A stretch of 51,222 bases of DNA from Cytobacillus horneckiae (lineage in GTDB: Bacteria; Bacillota; Bacilli; Bacillales; Cytobacillaceae), in assembly GCF_002835735.1 (NCBI RefSeq), contig NZ_PISD01000058.1, positions 1 to 51,222 of the forward strand. Direction: 5' to 3'. A model generated the notes under the pieces. It was not told where the DNA came from, searched no databases, and saw only the letters and a program-made list of their open reading frames with translations. This document shows positions 1-8,500 of this stretch, piece by piece (the first letter of the stretch is position 1; the number at the start of each line of letters is the position of its first letter). Both the position numbers and the translations under genes were made by a program.

Positions 1-72
1 TAAATGCGCGTTATTCACCTGAAGCACTTTCTTATTCTCTGGTTCAGAGGAATAAATGCGCGTTATCCACCT
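1..72. repeat. Direct/inverted repeat at window edge
   Basis: A 20-base unit starting TAAATGCGCG occurs at 1-20 and again at 53-72 with one mismatch. Between the copies, 11-23 and 43-55 form an imperfect 13-base inverted repeat with one mismatch. The unit length of 52 bases suggests the end of a tandem array or small repeat element that continues left of the window. Function unknown. Confidence 0.45.
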
Positions 73-189
73 AAATCTTATACGAATGCTCCGCTTCCGG
101 CTAATAAAAATAAATTTAATCATACTGAAGCAGAAGAAAAGTCACCAATGCAGCACATGTGCTTTGATTACTTCTGTAGATTTACATTC

Positions 190-333
190 TTATAGCTTAA
201 TAGTATTAAAAAAATCCCCTGTAAGCTTGTAAATACCTTTATATTCATCAAAATGAGTGAACTTGCCTAAAAAGCAATGGGGTGCTCCTTTATCTTGCTC
301 TCTTTCAAGTAGTTTAAAATAGTTATTATTAAC
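190..333 (-). pseudogene. C-terminal gene fragment, unknown
   Basis: A minus-strand frame of about 45 codons runs to a stop at 190-192. Its composition looks coding (for example GAPHCFLGKFTHFDEYKG), but it has no start codon or ribosome site and is closed upstream by a stop. I read it as the tail of a decayed gene and do not recognise the family. The rest of 334-468 is AT-rich, with nothing I can name. Confidence 0.3.
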
Positions 334-468
334 TTAAAAACAATTTTTATAGAATTCCATATATAATATTGATTAATTTAATTCTAATTTAGCTTCATAA
401 CTTCAACATAAACTCCTCTCCATTTAATATTATTTCTCTTTAAAATTTTCATAAATATTGTTGAATTC

Positions 469-1302
469 CTATTCAGTTACAGCATAAAACTGCAACTTTT
501 CATTAGTCGTCCAAAACGACAGGTCAAAACCACTGGCACCTTCATGAAAATTGCCTTCCAACTTAGTTTTTTTACCATCCACAGTAGTGAAGAGCTCTAC
601 CATAAGTCCATCTGTTATTCCGTTCAAATCATAACTGGTTTCTTCATACGAATTGTTTCCACGTCCTTTGTTAGTCATCATAAGAAGAGTACCTGCCACT
701 TCACCCTCGAGAGTGGCTTCATTGATTGTCAGGAGCAACTGATAAGAATCGTTCGCTCTGGAGTATAGAAATCCATATATACTATTTAGGTCAGAGAAAA
801 GCTTTTTTAAACGGTTTTTCTCTTTTTCTTCCATTTGATCGATGGCGATTTGCAGCTCTTGCTGCATCGTTTTTTCATTCTTATTGAGCTCTTCTTCATT
901 AACCGCCTTGAATACTTTGTTACCCTCTTCTCCTTGTTTTTGTATGAAAAGATCTTCTCCAGAAATCCAAGCGTCTAACAAGATGATATCGCTACCCTTA
1001 TTCACCTTAAACTCATACCCTTTTTCAGTTGATTTTCCAGTCAGGTAATATGTTTTTTCTTCTATAAACGGTATTTCTCCCCTCACTTCCATGATTTTCT
1101 GTCGATAAAATTTACCCTCCACCTTTCCATTTCGACTAGTTAGTTCGAACCAATTAAGGGTGCCTTTATCACTGTATACAAATGCGTCAAACTTGTTTAG
1201 CGGATTCTTTCTTTCTTTCATTTCTGATGCAGCCCACAAAAATGCTATACCAAGCAGCACCCCAATTACAGCTGCCACTCCCATATATGTTAATTTCTTC
1301 AA
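469..1302 (-). CDS. Membrane-anchored protein of unknown function
   Basis: The 277-residue product begins with a short positive N-terminus and one hydrophobic segment (about residues 5-25), so it is probably a signal anchor with the rest outside the membrane. The middle (about 130-165) is rich in Lys and Glu and probably helical or coiled. The flanking parts look beta-rich with Gly/Thr/Ser turns. There is no lipobox and no family I recognise. The start is supported by an AGGAGG ribosome site just upstream. It is monocistronic, with no close neighbour on its strand. The existence of the gene is likely; the function is unknown. Confidence 0.75.
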   Translation of the reverse strand: MKKLTYMGVAAVIGVLLGIAFLWAASEMKERKNPLNKFDAFVYSDKGTLNWFELTSRNGKVEGKFYRQKIMEVRGEIPFIEEKTYYLTGKSTEKGYEFKVNKGSDIILLDAWISGEDLFIQKQGEEGNKVFKAVNEEELNKNEKTMQQELQIAIDQMEEKEKNRLKKLFSDLNSIYGFLYSRANDSYQLLLTINEATLEGEVAGTLLMMTNKGRGNNSYEETSYDLNGITDGLMVELFTTVDGKKTKLEGNFHEGASGFDLSFWTTNEKLQFYAVTE

Positions 1303-1452
1303 TAGGTTTTCCTCCTATACTTTTATTCAAAGAATATAAGTGATTGTGGCTTGCTTCATGGGAATAAACGCTATTTATCCCGCTAGTTTAACCCCTTTGC
1401 AAAATAGGAAAAAGCAAAAATAATTCCAACTCGTGAGATAAAAATTTGTAAA

Positions 1453-1461
1453 TGCTATACT
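1453..1461 (+). promoter_or_regulatory. Extended -10 promoter of the lnu transcript
   Basis: TGCTATACT is an extended -10 element (TGN plus TATACT at 1456-1461). There is no good -35 at 17 bases. Transcription would start near 1468 and include the leader peptide. Prediction by eye. Confidence 0.45.
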
Positions 1462-1493
1462 AATAGTAATCCATACAGGAAGGAGCATTACAC

Positions 1494-1538
1494 ATGTGCT
1501 GCTCATGTTGTCCGGTTGTTGAAAAACACCTTATCTAA
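1494..1538 (+). CDS. Leader peptide MCCSCCPVVEKHLI ahead of lnu
   Basis: A 14-codon frame starts with ATG at 1494, eight bases after a strong ribosome site (AGGAAGGAG, 1478-1485), and stops with TAA at 1536. The peptide has four cysteines in its first six residues, then PVVEKHLI. Its last codons form the left arm of a hairpin whose right arm covers the lnu ribosome site. The layout matches the leader peptides of translational attenuators known for erm and cat genes, where a drug-stalled ribosome frees the downstream start. I infer the same role here. A regulatory role is likely; the inducer is unknown. Confidence 0.7.
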   Translation: MCCSCCPVVEKHLI

Positions 1539-1561
1539 GAAGAAAAATATTAGATAAGGAG
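1529..1561 (+). promoter_or_regulatory. RBS-sequestering attenuator hairpin of lnu
   Basis: CCTTATCTAA (1529-1538) and TTAGATAAGG (1550-1559) form a perfect 10-bp stem with an 11-base loop. The right arm overlaps the ribosome site AAGGAG (1556-1561) of lnu. The left arm holds the final Leu-Ile-stop codons of the leader peptide. A ribosome paused near the leader's end would open the stem. No U-run follows, so control at translation is more likely than transcription termination. Confidence 0.75.
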
Positions 1562-1568
1562 ATTTAAT

Positions 1569-2372
1569 ATGCTTATTCAAAAGGAAATGATTAAAACTGT
1601 TAAAAATAAATGTTCTCATGATTATTCAATCTTAGCTTGCATGATGTATGGCTCCTTTACTAAAGGAGAAGGAGATCAGTATTCAGATGTTGAGTTTTAT
1701 ATATTTATTGCCGACGATGTCATCAATCATTTTAACTCAAGGCATTGGATATCTGAAATAGCGCCTATTGATATGCTGTTTTCCAATGAATATGGAACAG
1801 AAGTAGCAATTTTTTCTAATATCGTACGTGGAGAATTTCATTTCCTTCCTGTATCAGAAATAGGAATAATAAAAACCTTCAAATCTACAGGCGTTTTTCC
1901 AGATACTAAGTCTATGCATATTTATGATTCTACTGGACAGTTAAAACCTTTACTTGAATATTTAGGTGGAACTGGCCCTGATAGAATGACGAATGAAAAT
2001 GTGAACTTCGCTTTTAATAATTTTGTAAATGCTTGGCTGATGGGTGTAAACGTAATGAAAAGAGGAGAGTTAGCACGCTCATTAGAGTTATTAACATCTG
2101 TTCAAAAGAATGTACTGCAATTAATAAGGGTAAAAGAAAAAACAGTTGAACGTTGGTTAAATAGCACGAAAAATCTTGAGCAGGATATAAGTAAGGAAGC
2201 TTATAATGACTATGTCTTATTAACGGCAAAATTAGATGCGAACGAAATAAGGCATGCTTATATCAATGCTTTAAAAGTAGTCGAAAAGCTGTACAATTTA
2301 TTGGTTACATCATACGCAACCGATATAAATAAAGAGATGATAAGTAAACTTTACCACCATCTAAAGAGTTAA
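1569..2372 (+). CDS. lnu: Lincosamide nucleotidyltransferase, Lnu(B)-like
   Basis: Predicted to inactivate lincosamides (lincomycin, clindamycin) by transferring a nucleotide to a hydroxyl of the drug. The 267-residue product has the nucleotidyltransferase motif GSFTKGEGDQYSDVE at residues 28-42, with metal-binding acidic residues D40 and E42. It also has the family block EYGTEVAIFSNIVRGEFHFL near 75-100 (recalled from Lnu(B)/Lnu(F) proteins). Its length equals that of Lnu(B). The start at 1569 follows AAGGAG by seven bases. Neighbouring genes are ordinary chromosomal ones and no mobile element is visible, so it may be intrinsic rather than recently acquired. Expression is probably inducible through the leader peptide and hairpin just upstream. 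Family confident; substrate range inferred. Confidence 0.85.
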   Translation: MLIQKEMIKTVKNKCSHDYSILACMMYGSFTKGEGDQYSDVEFYIFIADDVINHFNSRHWISEIAPIDMLFSNEYGTEVAIFSNIVRGEFHFLPVSEIGIIKTFKSTGVFPDTKSMHIYDSTGQLKPLLEYLGGTGPDRMTNENVNFAFNNFVNAWLMGVNVMKRGELARSLELLTSVQKNVLQLIRVKEKTVERWLNSTKNLEQDISKEAYNDYVLLTAKLDANEIRHAYINALKVVEKLYNLLVTSYATDINKEMISKLYHHLKS

Positions 2373-2381
2373 CTTACGGAT

Positions 2382-2417
2382 GAAGAAGTACACAGTATCT
2401 ATGCTGTGTACTTCTTC
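2382..2417 (+). terminator. Terminator after lnu
   Basis: A perfect 14-bp stem (GAAGAAGTACACAG / CTGTGTACTTCTTC) with an 8-base loop lies ten bases after the lnu stop. The T-tract is weak, so termination may be partial. Confidence 0.65.
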
Positions 2418-2512
2418 CTATTAAATCTCACTCAGCTATCCCAGTATGCCAGCTAAATTTCATTTATTATATAGTTAACATAAACAAAAAGAGCGATTAC
2501 TAAGCTTATTAA

Positions 2513-3220
2513 TTAACATCTTACATATTTACGTTTGAAACCAAGCTTCCCTCTATCAATTTCTTTTTGGATACTTTCGAAAGCGTTTAGGAAACTGCTT
2601 TTTTTCTTGTCCCGTTTGACTTCTACGATACCTATTTCCTTTGCAGTCTCTGCTGCCTTATCATGCAGCGGTAAATAAGAAATCGCTACAGTATATAGAA
2701 AATTATTCATAGCAGATTTCGTACGTTCTGGAGAATCATGAATCGTATTTTTTACAAGATCAAGCATATTGGAGATCTTGCTTTCGGAAAATTCATTGTC
2801 TTTGCGATTTCCTAAAAGCCAGCAGTAGCAACTCCAGCCCGCTGACATTCTCAGCTCGTCACCGCTTGCAATCCATTTATCAGCCACGTCTTGTGCAATA
2901 TCTGTCTCTGATAAAGTTACTGCCACCACATAATCGGAGAGCATATAAAAATACGCTCCATCCATCCAACGATCAAAATCCGACTCAGTCATCGCTTTTG
3001 GGTCTGCAATAATGCCGGCAAAGTACATTGCATCGTAGTTACCTGTTGCATAAAGCTCTTCGGCTAAAGGCTGATTTATTTTTATTTTCCTTGCGATTGG
3101 CTTCATCGCACCTGTAGCTACGCCAAAAAGCGGCTCATGCGCACCATTGGATATGTAGATTTTTTTAGTTCGTTCCTTACTGAGGGCTTCAAGCTCCTGC
3201 ATTACTGTTTCGAAATCCAT
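2513..3220 (-). CDS. AlkD-like DNA alkylation repair protein
   Basis: A 235-residue all-helical protein of the AlkD/HEAT-repeat family (DNA alkylation repair enzymes, which remove alkylated bases). The stretch GAHEPLFGVATGAMKPIARK near residues 26-45 is typical of this family, as are FAGIIADPKAMT and the helix around SAGWSCYCWLLGNR. The C-terminus is short and basic (KLGFKRKYVRC). I could not assign the catalytic Asp/Trp/Arg of Bacillus cereus AlkD with certainty, so this may be a related, non-glycosylase subgroup. ATG at 3220 follows GAAGGAAG. It stands alone, convergent with lnu. Confidence 0.75.
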   Translation of the reverse strand: MDFETVMQELEALSKERTKKIYISNGAHEPLFGVATGAMKPIARKIKINQPLAEELYATGNYDAMYFAGIIADPKAMTESDFDRWMDGAYFYMLSDYVVAVTLSETDIAQDVADKWIASGDELRMSAGWSCYCWLLGNRKDNEFSESKISNMLDLVKNTIHDSPERTKSAMNNFLYTVAISYLPLHDKAAETAKEIGIVEVKRDKKKSSFLNAFESIQKEIDRGKLGFKRKYVRC

Positions 3221-3521
3221 CGTTTTGCACTTCCTTCATTAATATTAAGACCCATTATTAATAACTAGTTTATATTCTTTATCCAAGCTTCCATATTTTC
3301 TCGTTTTTCTTTTTCGAGTTTATGTACCATAAGTATAAAATAAAAAATGTGACAGCTCAAATTGATTAAAGCATTGCACGAGTCGGTCAACTAAGAAATC
3401 TTGAACAAACTGCTATTAATATGCAGGCGATAACGGCAAAACTAAATCTTCGCTAAGTCAATGGAACCCTCTATCGTCTTATTTATCAGCGTTGTTTGTA
3501 TGTGACTTTTTCAATATAAAA
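3221..3521. other. Intergenic, possible coding remnant
   Basis: No gene. A plus-strand frame at 3370-3456 (S-I-A-R-V-G-Q-L-R-N-L-E-Q...) looks coding, has no start, and is preceded by a stop. It may be a decayed gene end that I cannot identify. Confidence 0.25.
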
Positions 3522-3544
3522 GGGAGGGTCCTAAATCCCCTCCC
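3522..3544 (-). terminator. Terminator of the alcohol dehydrogenase gene
   Basis: GGGAGGG (3522-3528) and CCCTCCC (3538-3544) form a 7-bp GC stem. On the minus strand it is followed by TTTTATATT, about 100 bases after the dehydrogenase stop. Confidence 0.65.
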
Positions 3545-3639
3545 AAAATTCATCGTAATCGACCAAAATAATAGATATTTTTTCAAATTCATTTTAATTT
3601 TAACCACTAGCTAACCCAATGCGCTGATCAATGTCGATT

Positions 3640-4731
3640 CTATGATTGAATACGTAAAATCGGTTTAATCGCTTCACCTGTTTTCGAAGCTTCAAAAGCT
3701 GCGTTTATGTCGTTAAAGTCATAAAATGTGATCAATTTGTCGAAAGGAAATTGTCCCGCTTTGTAGTATTCTACTAATTGTGGGATGAAAACATTTGGAA
3801 CAGCATCGCCTTCGATAACGCCCATCATTGTTTTTCCTTCTGCCATTAAATCGTTATGCACATCGAAACTCATTTCTGGAGTGACCCCAACTATTGCTGC
3901 AACTCCCAATGGTCGCAATGCTTGTAAACTTTGACGGACAACTTGCGGTACACCAGTTGTATCTACAGCATATTTTGTCCCGCCATTAGTTAATGATTTA
4001 ATTTCATTTACGACATCGACTTTGGTACCGTTGAATATATGTGTGGCGCCTAATTCTAATGCTAATTGTAACCGTGAATCATGAACGTCTACTGCAATAA
4101 TTGTTTTACAGCCGACAATTTTCGCAGCCATAATTGCACTTAACCCGACAGCTCCGGCACCATAAATAACAATAGTAGAACCGAATTCAGGTCTCATTTT
4201 ATTTAGAACAGTGCCTGCACCAGTTTGGATACCGCATCCAAGTGGGCCAAGTAAGGCTAAATCTACATCTTTATCCACTTTCACAACATTTCTCTCATGA
4301 GCAATTGCAAATGTGCCAAATGAAGATTGGCCGAAGAATGTTGATAATTCTTGACCGTCTAATGATAAGCGGTGTGTATAATCATCATGTACACCGCCGA
4401 AGTTTAAGTCATTAAATGTATCACATACGGTTGGATGCCCAGTTAAACAATTTTCACATCGGCCACAATGAGCAAATGATAATACTACATGGTCGCCTTT
4501 TGTTAAATGCGTTACACTTGAACCTACCGCTTCGACAATCCCCGCTCCTTCATGGCCAAGTACAGCTGGCAGCGGTGCAATCGCTGCATCCCGAGCGACA
4601 GCATCTGTATGGCATACCCCTGTTGCCACGATTTTAATTCGTACTTCATTTGCCTTTGGCTCTGCTAAATCCACTTCCTTTATAACAAATTCTTGTCCTT
4701 GACCAAGCGTTACTGCTGCCTCAATCTTCAT
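3640..4731 (-). CDS. Zinc alcohol dehydrogenase, aryl-alcohol type
   Basis: A 363-residue medium-chain dehydrogenase expected to oxidise an alcohol to an aldehyde with NAD(P). Catalytic zinc ligands are visible as C40 (GVCHTD) and H60-E61 (GHEGAG). The structural zinc site has C89, C92, C95 and C103. The Rossmann motif GAGAVGL sits near 191-197, followed by an Asp (IAVDVHD) that favours NAD. The class III-like CGIQTGAGTV segment resembles benzyl/aryl-alcohol dehydrogenases, so an aromatic substrate is plausible but not shown. A purine-rich ribosome site (AAAGGGG) precedes the ATG. It is divergent from a LysR gene that probably controls it. Confidence 0.85.
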   Translation of the reverse strand: MKIEAAVTLGQGQEFVIKEVDLAEPKANEVRIKIVATGVCHTDAVARDAAIAPLPAVLGHEGAGIVEAVGSSVTHLTKGDHVVLSFAHCGRCENCLTGHPTVCDTFNDLNFGGVHDDYTHRLSLDGQELSTFFGQSSFGTFAIAHERNVVKVDKDVDLALLGPLGCGIQTGAGTVLNKMRPEFGSTIVIYGAGAVGLSAIMAAKIVGCKTIIAVDVHDSRLQLALELGATHIFNGTKVDVVNEIKSLTNGGTKYAVDTTGVPQVVRQSLQALRPLGVAAIVGVTPEMSFDVHNDLMAEGKTMMGVIEGDAVPNVFIPQLVEYYKAGQFPFDKLITFYDFNDINAAFEASKTGEAIKPILRIQS

Positions 4732-4813
4732 ATAATCCTACCCCTTTGTGACATATTTACTAAGAACACCATAATCGTAATTCTTTTTAAAACGGGGTAC
4801 AATATTGTAAAAA

Positions 4814-4827
4814 GAATATACTTATTC
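4814..4827. promoter_or_regulatory. LysR-type operator candidate
   Basis: GAATA-TACT-TATTC is a dyad in the 115-base gap between the divergent dehydrogenase and LysR genes. The outer flanks AAA/CTT extend it imperfectly. Its place and form suit a LysR recognition site, but no footprint motif is known for this protein. Confidence 0.45.
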
Positions 4828-4846
4828 CTTTTTACACATAAGAAGT

Positions 4847-5770
4847 GTGGTGAATGAAGTGCAATTATTACAATTACAATATTTTTTAGCAGTGGCAAAG
4901 ACAGAGCATATGTCTAAAGCGGCGCTTAGCCTCAATATTACGCAATCTTCATTAAGTAAAATGATTCGGCGTTTAGAGGACGAGCTTGGTGTACCTCTTT
5001 TTATTAGACGCGGCAAATCTATTCATTTAAGCGAATATGGGCGTTATTTTGCTAAAGAAGCTGAAAAAGTGATTCATATATTAGAAAATGCACATGAGAC
5101 CATTCAAGAAATGGCAGGCATTGAAGGAGAACAAGTCACTGTAAGCGTGATGAGTTCAACGATCTTACCACCTGTATTTCGCAACTTTTATAAACGCCGA
5201 CCAAATGCGCGCATTCACCAAACGATATTACCAGACGTGATTGCCAAAGAAAAATTAATAAAAGGTGAAATTGACTTGAGTATTTCCAATACACCAATCA
5301 CTGGTGAAAATATTGAGTGGCTGCCCGTTGTCAAAGAAAATTTGGATTTAATTGTTCCAAAGAGTCATTGGCTTTCCCAATATGATGCAATAGACTTGAT
5401 TGAGGCAAAAAACGAAAGATTTATAAGCTATAAATCCGGCTTAGAGTCCATAAGTAATTACGAACAATGCTGCCTGCTTGCAGGTTTCCAGCCCAATATC
5501 GTATTTGAAGGAACGGAATTATCGATCGTGCTACAGCTCGTCAATGAAGGGGAGGGCATTACATTTTATCCTCAGTTTTCTTTTCTTGGAGAACAACTAC
5601 CCAATACAAAAAGAATCGAGATAATATCACCTGAATGCTATCAAATGGTAGGATTTGCATGGATGAAAAATCGCGAGTATCCATACGTTGTTAAACAATT
5701 CCGTCAGCATATGATTCAGCAATTTACAGAGATTCAACAATTGAATATAACCTCAGAACAGCACAAGTAA
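4847..5770 (+). CDS. LysR-family transcriptional regulator
   Basis: A roughly 300-residue LysR regulator with an N-terminal winged helix (LQLQYFLAVAKTEHMSKAA... ITQSSLSKMIRRLEDELG) and a periplasmic-binding-like effector domain from about residue 90. Two GTG starts are possible. GTG 4847 follows AAGAAG. GTG 4859 gives the usual family start (VQLLQLQYF) with GGTG upstream, and I slightly prefer it. It is divergent from the alcohol dehydrogenase, the classic arrangement in which the regulator activates the neighbour in response to a pathway ligand. The effector is unknown. Confidence 0.85.
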   Translation: MVNEVQLLQLQYFLAVAKTEHMSKAALSLNITQSSLSKMIRRLEDELGVPLFIRRGKSIHLSEYGRYFAKEAEKVIHILENAHETIQEMAGIEGEQVTVSVMSSTILPPVFRNFYKRRPNARIHQTILPDVIAKEKLIKGEIDLSISNTPITGENIEWLPVVKENLDLIVPKSHWLSQYDAIDLIEAKNERFISYKSGLESISNYEQCCLLAGFQPNIVFEGTELSIVLQLVNEGEGITFYPQFSFLGEQLPNTKRIEIISPECYQMVGFAWMKNREYPYVVKQFRQHMIQQFTEIQQLNITSEQHK

Positions 5771-5837
5771 TGATAGAAGCGGTCAAAGACCTAACTTCCT
5801 CGATAAAGGGAGTATGAAAAGAGTTGTTGAACAAAAA

Positions 5838-5867
5838 AATCACCTTTCAGCAAACTAAAAAGTGATT
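5838..5867 (-). terminator. Terminator of the padR-yitT operon
   Basis: AATCAC (5838-5843) pairs with GTGATT (5862-5867), with inner AAA/TTT pairs. The minus strand continues with a run of seven T. It follows the yitT stop by about 35 bases. Confidence 0.6.
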
Positions 5868-5901
5868 AATTAGTAGAACTATACTATATTACAGATTTAA
5901 T

Positions 5902-6774
5902 TTAATTAATATTGTGCTTTCTGAAACTGCCGCCCTTCACTTCTGCTACATCATATACTGTAATAAAGGCTGCTTCGTCAATTTCATTGATGATTTCTTT
6001 AATTTTGCTTTCTTCTAACCGGTTAATAACACAGGTGATTTCCTTAAACTTTTGATGGGAGTATCCTCCGTATACTTCGTTATAGGTTGCACTTCTTCCT
6101 AAACGATCCCTTATCGTCTCTACCATTAATTCTGGTTCGGTTGTAATGATCTTAAAGGTTTTCGAGCCGCTTAATCCTTCTTCCACAATATGAATCACTT
6201 TAGAAGCAATAAAATATGCAATGGCAGAAAGGATAGCCCCTTGTAAGCCGAAAACAGTTGAGACAAATATGAATACAAACATGTTTAAAAATAGAATGAG
6301 ATCACTTGTCCCAAAAGGTAATTTGCGAGATAACAATACGGCTAACATATCAATTCCATCTAATGCCCCGCCATTACGTAATGCTAAGCCCATCCCAAAG
6401 CCAAGGATAATCCCGCCAACAACTGTAACTAGCAAAGTATCTCCTTCAATAATCGTCGGAATATGGTGCATAAGGCTTGTACTAATGGCAAGGGAGGCTA
6501 TTCCGATAATCGAATAAATTGCGAAGCTCTTACCAATTTGCCGGTAACCAAGCCAGACAAATGGTATGTTAATCACCGCAATTAAAACGCCGAGTGGTAT
6601 GCCAAATAGCTGTGAACCTACGATGCTAATTCCTGTCACACCTCCATCAGATACATTGTTTGGAATTAATACTGCTTCTAATCCATATGCTGCTATAAAT
6701 CCCCCAATAATAATCAATAACCCTCGTAAAATCATTTTCAATTTATTAGGCTTATACTTTTTGATTGTACTCAT
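5902..6774 (-). CDS. YitT-family membrane protein (DUF161 + DUF2179)
   Basis: An integral membrane protein with five to six hydrophobic helices in the first two thirds (including the GGVTGISIVGSQLFGIPLG and GGALDGIDMLAVLL blocks of the YitT family). A cytosolic DUF2179 domain follows at the C-terminus (KEITCVINRLEESKIKEII...). Its role is unknown; YitT relatives are proposed transporters. The start at 6774 (MSTIKKYKPNKLK) is chosen because GAGAGGAAT lies just upstream; an earlier ATG at 6831 has no good site and overlaps padR. It is downstream of padR by about 50 bases in one transcript, so the PadR protein probably controls it. Confidence 0.85.
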   Translation of the reverse strand: MSTIKKYKPNKLKMILRGLLIIIGGFIAAYGLEAVLIPNNVSDGGVTGISIVGSQLFGIPLGVLIAVINIPFVWLGYRQIGKSFAIYSIIGIASLAISTSLMHHIPTIIEGDTLLVTVVGGIILGFGMGLALRNGGALDGIDMLAVLLSRKLPFGTSDLILFLNMFVFIFVSTVFGLQGAILSAIAYFIASKVIHIVEEGLSGSKTFKIITTEPELMVETIRDRLGRSATYNEVYGGYSHQKFKEITCVINRLEESKIKEIINEIDEAAFITVYDVAEVKGGSFRKHNIN

Positions 6775-6827
6775 ATTATTCCTCTCTTCAACCCTTTGTA
6801 AGATAGCTTTTGTTACTAATTGGATAA

Positions 6828-7367
6828 TCAAATTTCTCCTTGTTGAATCCGGTTAATTAACTTTTCTAGCCAATAAATTTTATCATCTATACTTTTGGAA
6901 AAATAACTACCCAAAAATTTCATCAGCTTCTCATTATCTTTATCTTTCGCAATTTTACTTTCAAAGCGCTTTGCAGTACCCCAGCGAACTTTTATATTTT
7001 CCACCTTTCTTTCTAGTATTTCCACGACCTTATCACGATTCACATACTTGAGTGTCGCTATGCCTATTACCATCTCATTAATACTATCTGCATCTTCAAA
7101 TAGCTGATAGATTTTATTAGATAGTTCTTGACGGCCTTCATCCGTAATCGCATATACTTGCTTATCAGGGCGGTTTTCTTCTTTTATGATTTCGACGGCC
7201 TCAATTAAACCTTTTTTTGCTAATGAATCAAAATGATAGTACAGTTTACTTTCTGTTAAACCGCCTAGCTCATCCAATGGAATCGGCTTTGAAAGCTGTT
7301 TTTTTAATTTATAGGGATAATTATTATCCTCCATTAGCTTGCTTAAAATAAAAATTTGAATGGACAT
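6828..7367 (-). CDS. PadR-family transcriptional regulator
   Basis: A 179-residue PadR regulator with an N-terminal winged helix (LYYHFDSLAKKGLIEAVEI... PDKQVYAITDEGRQEL) and a helical C-terminal dimerisation domain with Lys/Glu-rich segments. ATG at 7367 follows AAGGAG. It is the first gene of a two-gene operon with yitT. A dyad overlapping its own promoter (7571-7585) suggests autorepression, as is common in this family. The ligand is unknown. Confidence 0.85.
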   Translation of the reverse strand: MSIQIFILSKLMEDNNYPYKLKKQLSKPIPLDELGGLTESKLYYHFDSLAKKGLIEAVEIIKEENRPDKQVYAITDEGRQELSNKIYQLFEDADSINEMVIGIATLKYVNRDKVVEILERKVENIKVRWGTAKRFESKIAKDKDNEKLMKFLGSYFSKSIDDKIYWLEKLINRIQQGEI

Positions 7368-7570
7368 TCTTTATGCTCCTTCAAGAAGAATTACTCCTTA
7401 CGTATAGCAAAACTAAGCTGAGACTTCAGCTGCATTTTTAATACTTTCAGGATCTTTCTGGTGCCTAATCATCTACTTCAACTTCTGAAATGGGCCTATG
7501 CATAAAAGTGACAATTGAGATTAATGAATAATGCAGCTACCTTCATACTCAAAACAAAGTACTCAAATTT

Positions 7571-7610
7571 AACTATTTTATAGTTTATTTTATTGTTTTG
7601 TTGAAGTCAA
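7571..7610 (-). promoter_or_regulatory. padR promoter with overlapping dyad operator
   Basis: On the minus strand TTGACT (7610-7605) and TAAACT (7587-7582) are 17 bases apart. The dyad AACTAT-TTT-ATAGTT (7571-7585) overlaps the -10. This suits autorepression by PadR. The 7386-7560 leader holds nothing else I can name. Confidence 0.5.
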
Positions 7611-7662
7611 TTAATAAATTTTCAAAATGTGGCAGGCGGTATGCCTTAGGAGAGAAACAAAA

Positions 7663-7691
7663 GCCCCCTGTTAAGCAGATTAATAGGGAGC
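7663..7691 (-). terminator. Terminator of the sigma/anti-sigma operon
   Basis: GCTCCCT and AGGGGGC (minus strand) pair with one G-T wobble and are followed by TTTTGTTT. It sits 120 bases past the anti-sigma stop. Confidence 0.55.
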
Positions 7692-7811
7692 AATTTTACT
7701 ATATTTCTCTAGCAATCATTACGCTCGTATAGGTTTATTATTCTAAGAAACCAAATAAAGGTAGCAATACGAACTGCTCGCTGAACCCGTTTCAGTTTGT
7801 TAAATTTACTG

Positions 7812-8498
7812 CTATTTAAAATTAAACATATTTTCTATTTCTTCACTTGCCTTTGGCAATTCCATCCCTTTTTCCCAAATCAGTATATTATCTTTTGGCG
7901 TCCCGTAATATATCTTTTTTATTTCCTCGTTACGACTTATTTCTTGGTCCTTAATATCAATAAAATCATACCCTTTTTCCAATGTATATGGCGGTTGAGA
8001 CTCTTCCTTAATTATCGGCCGTAAAGGAGTAATAAAAAAGTTTCCTTCCTTGTCCATATCGTATTTCAATCTATTCAAACGATAACCATCAGTTAGTTCG
8101 GCATCATATACGATTTTCCCATCTTTCAATTCACTAACGTTCTTTATCTCCACCATCTCAGTTGGAACGGTAGTGATATTCCAATGGAATAAACCGAAAT
8201 ACCCCAAAACGATAAGAGAAATCGATAACGCACTAATGATTACTCCTTTTATAAAAGATTTGAATTTTGAACGTTTCCATAACTTAGACATACTTTTTAT
8301 AACGTTACTATCTATTTTATTTTTTTCAAATTCCTTTTTCGGAATGTTCATATCAAGACTCATTCTATCCAATTCTTTTTTGCAGCTACCACACTCTTTA
8401 AGATGCTCGTCAACCATTTTCCTGGTCTCTCCGCTACATACATTATCATGATATAAAGGAAGCATATCTTTGATAATATTACATGATATTTTTTTCAC
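7812..8498 (-). CDS. Anti-sigma factor with zinc-finger (zf-HC2) domain
   Basis: A 228-residue single-pass membrane protein. Residues 1-40 carry the anti-sigma zinc motif (C6, then H-L-K-E-C-G-S-C with H32, C36 and C39). One transmembrane helix lies near 83-103, followed by an extracytoplasmic domain of about 120 residues. It should bind and hold the ECF sigma factor encoded two bases upstream until an envelope signal frees it. The outer domain (KIVYDAELTDGYRLNRLKYDMD...) is unknown. The ATG lies right after the sigma stop, so the two are translationally linked. Confidence 0.85.
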   Translation of the reverse strand: MKKISCNIIKDMLPLYHDNVCSGETRKMVDEHLKECGSCKKELDRMSLDMNIPKKEFEKNKIDSNVIKSMSKLWKRSKFKSFIKGVIISALSISLIVLGYFGLFHWNITTVPTEMVEIKNVSELKDGKIVYDAELTDGYRLNRLKYDMDKEGNFFITPLRPIIKEESQPPYTLEKGYDFIDIKDQEISRNEEIKKIYYGTPKDNILIWEKGMELPKASEEIENMFNFK

Positions 8499-8500
8499 TT

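Noticed and set aside
4..195. 63-codon frame at the window start
   Set aside because: It runs through the repeat, has no ribosome site and looks non-coding.
1569..2372. lnu as part of a transposon or plasmid insert
   Set aside because: No transposase, terminal repeats or composition break is visible around it.
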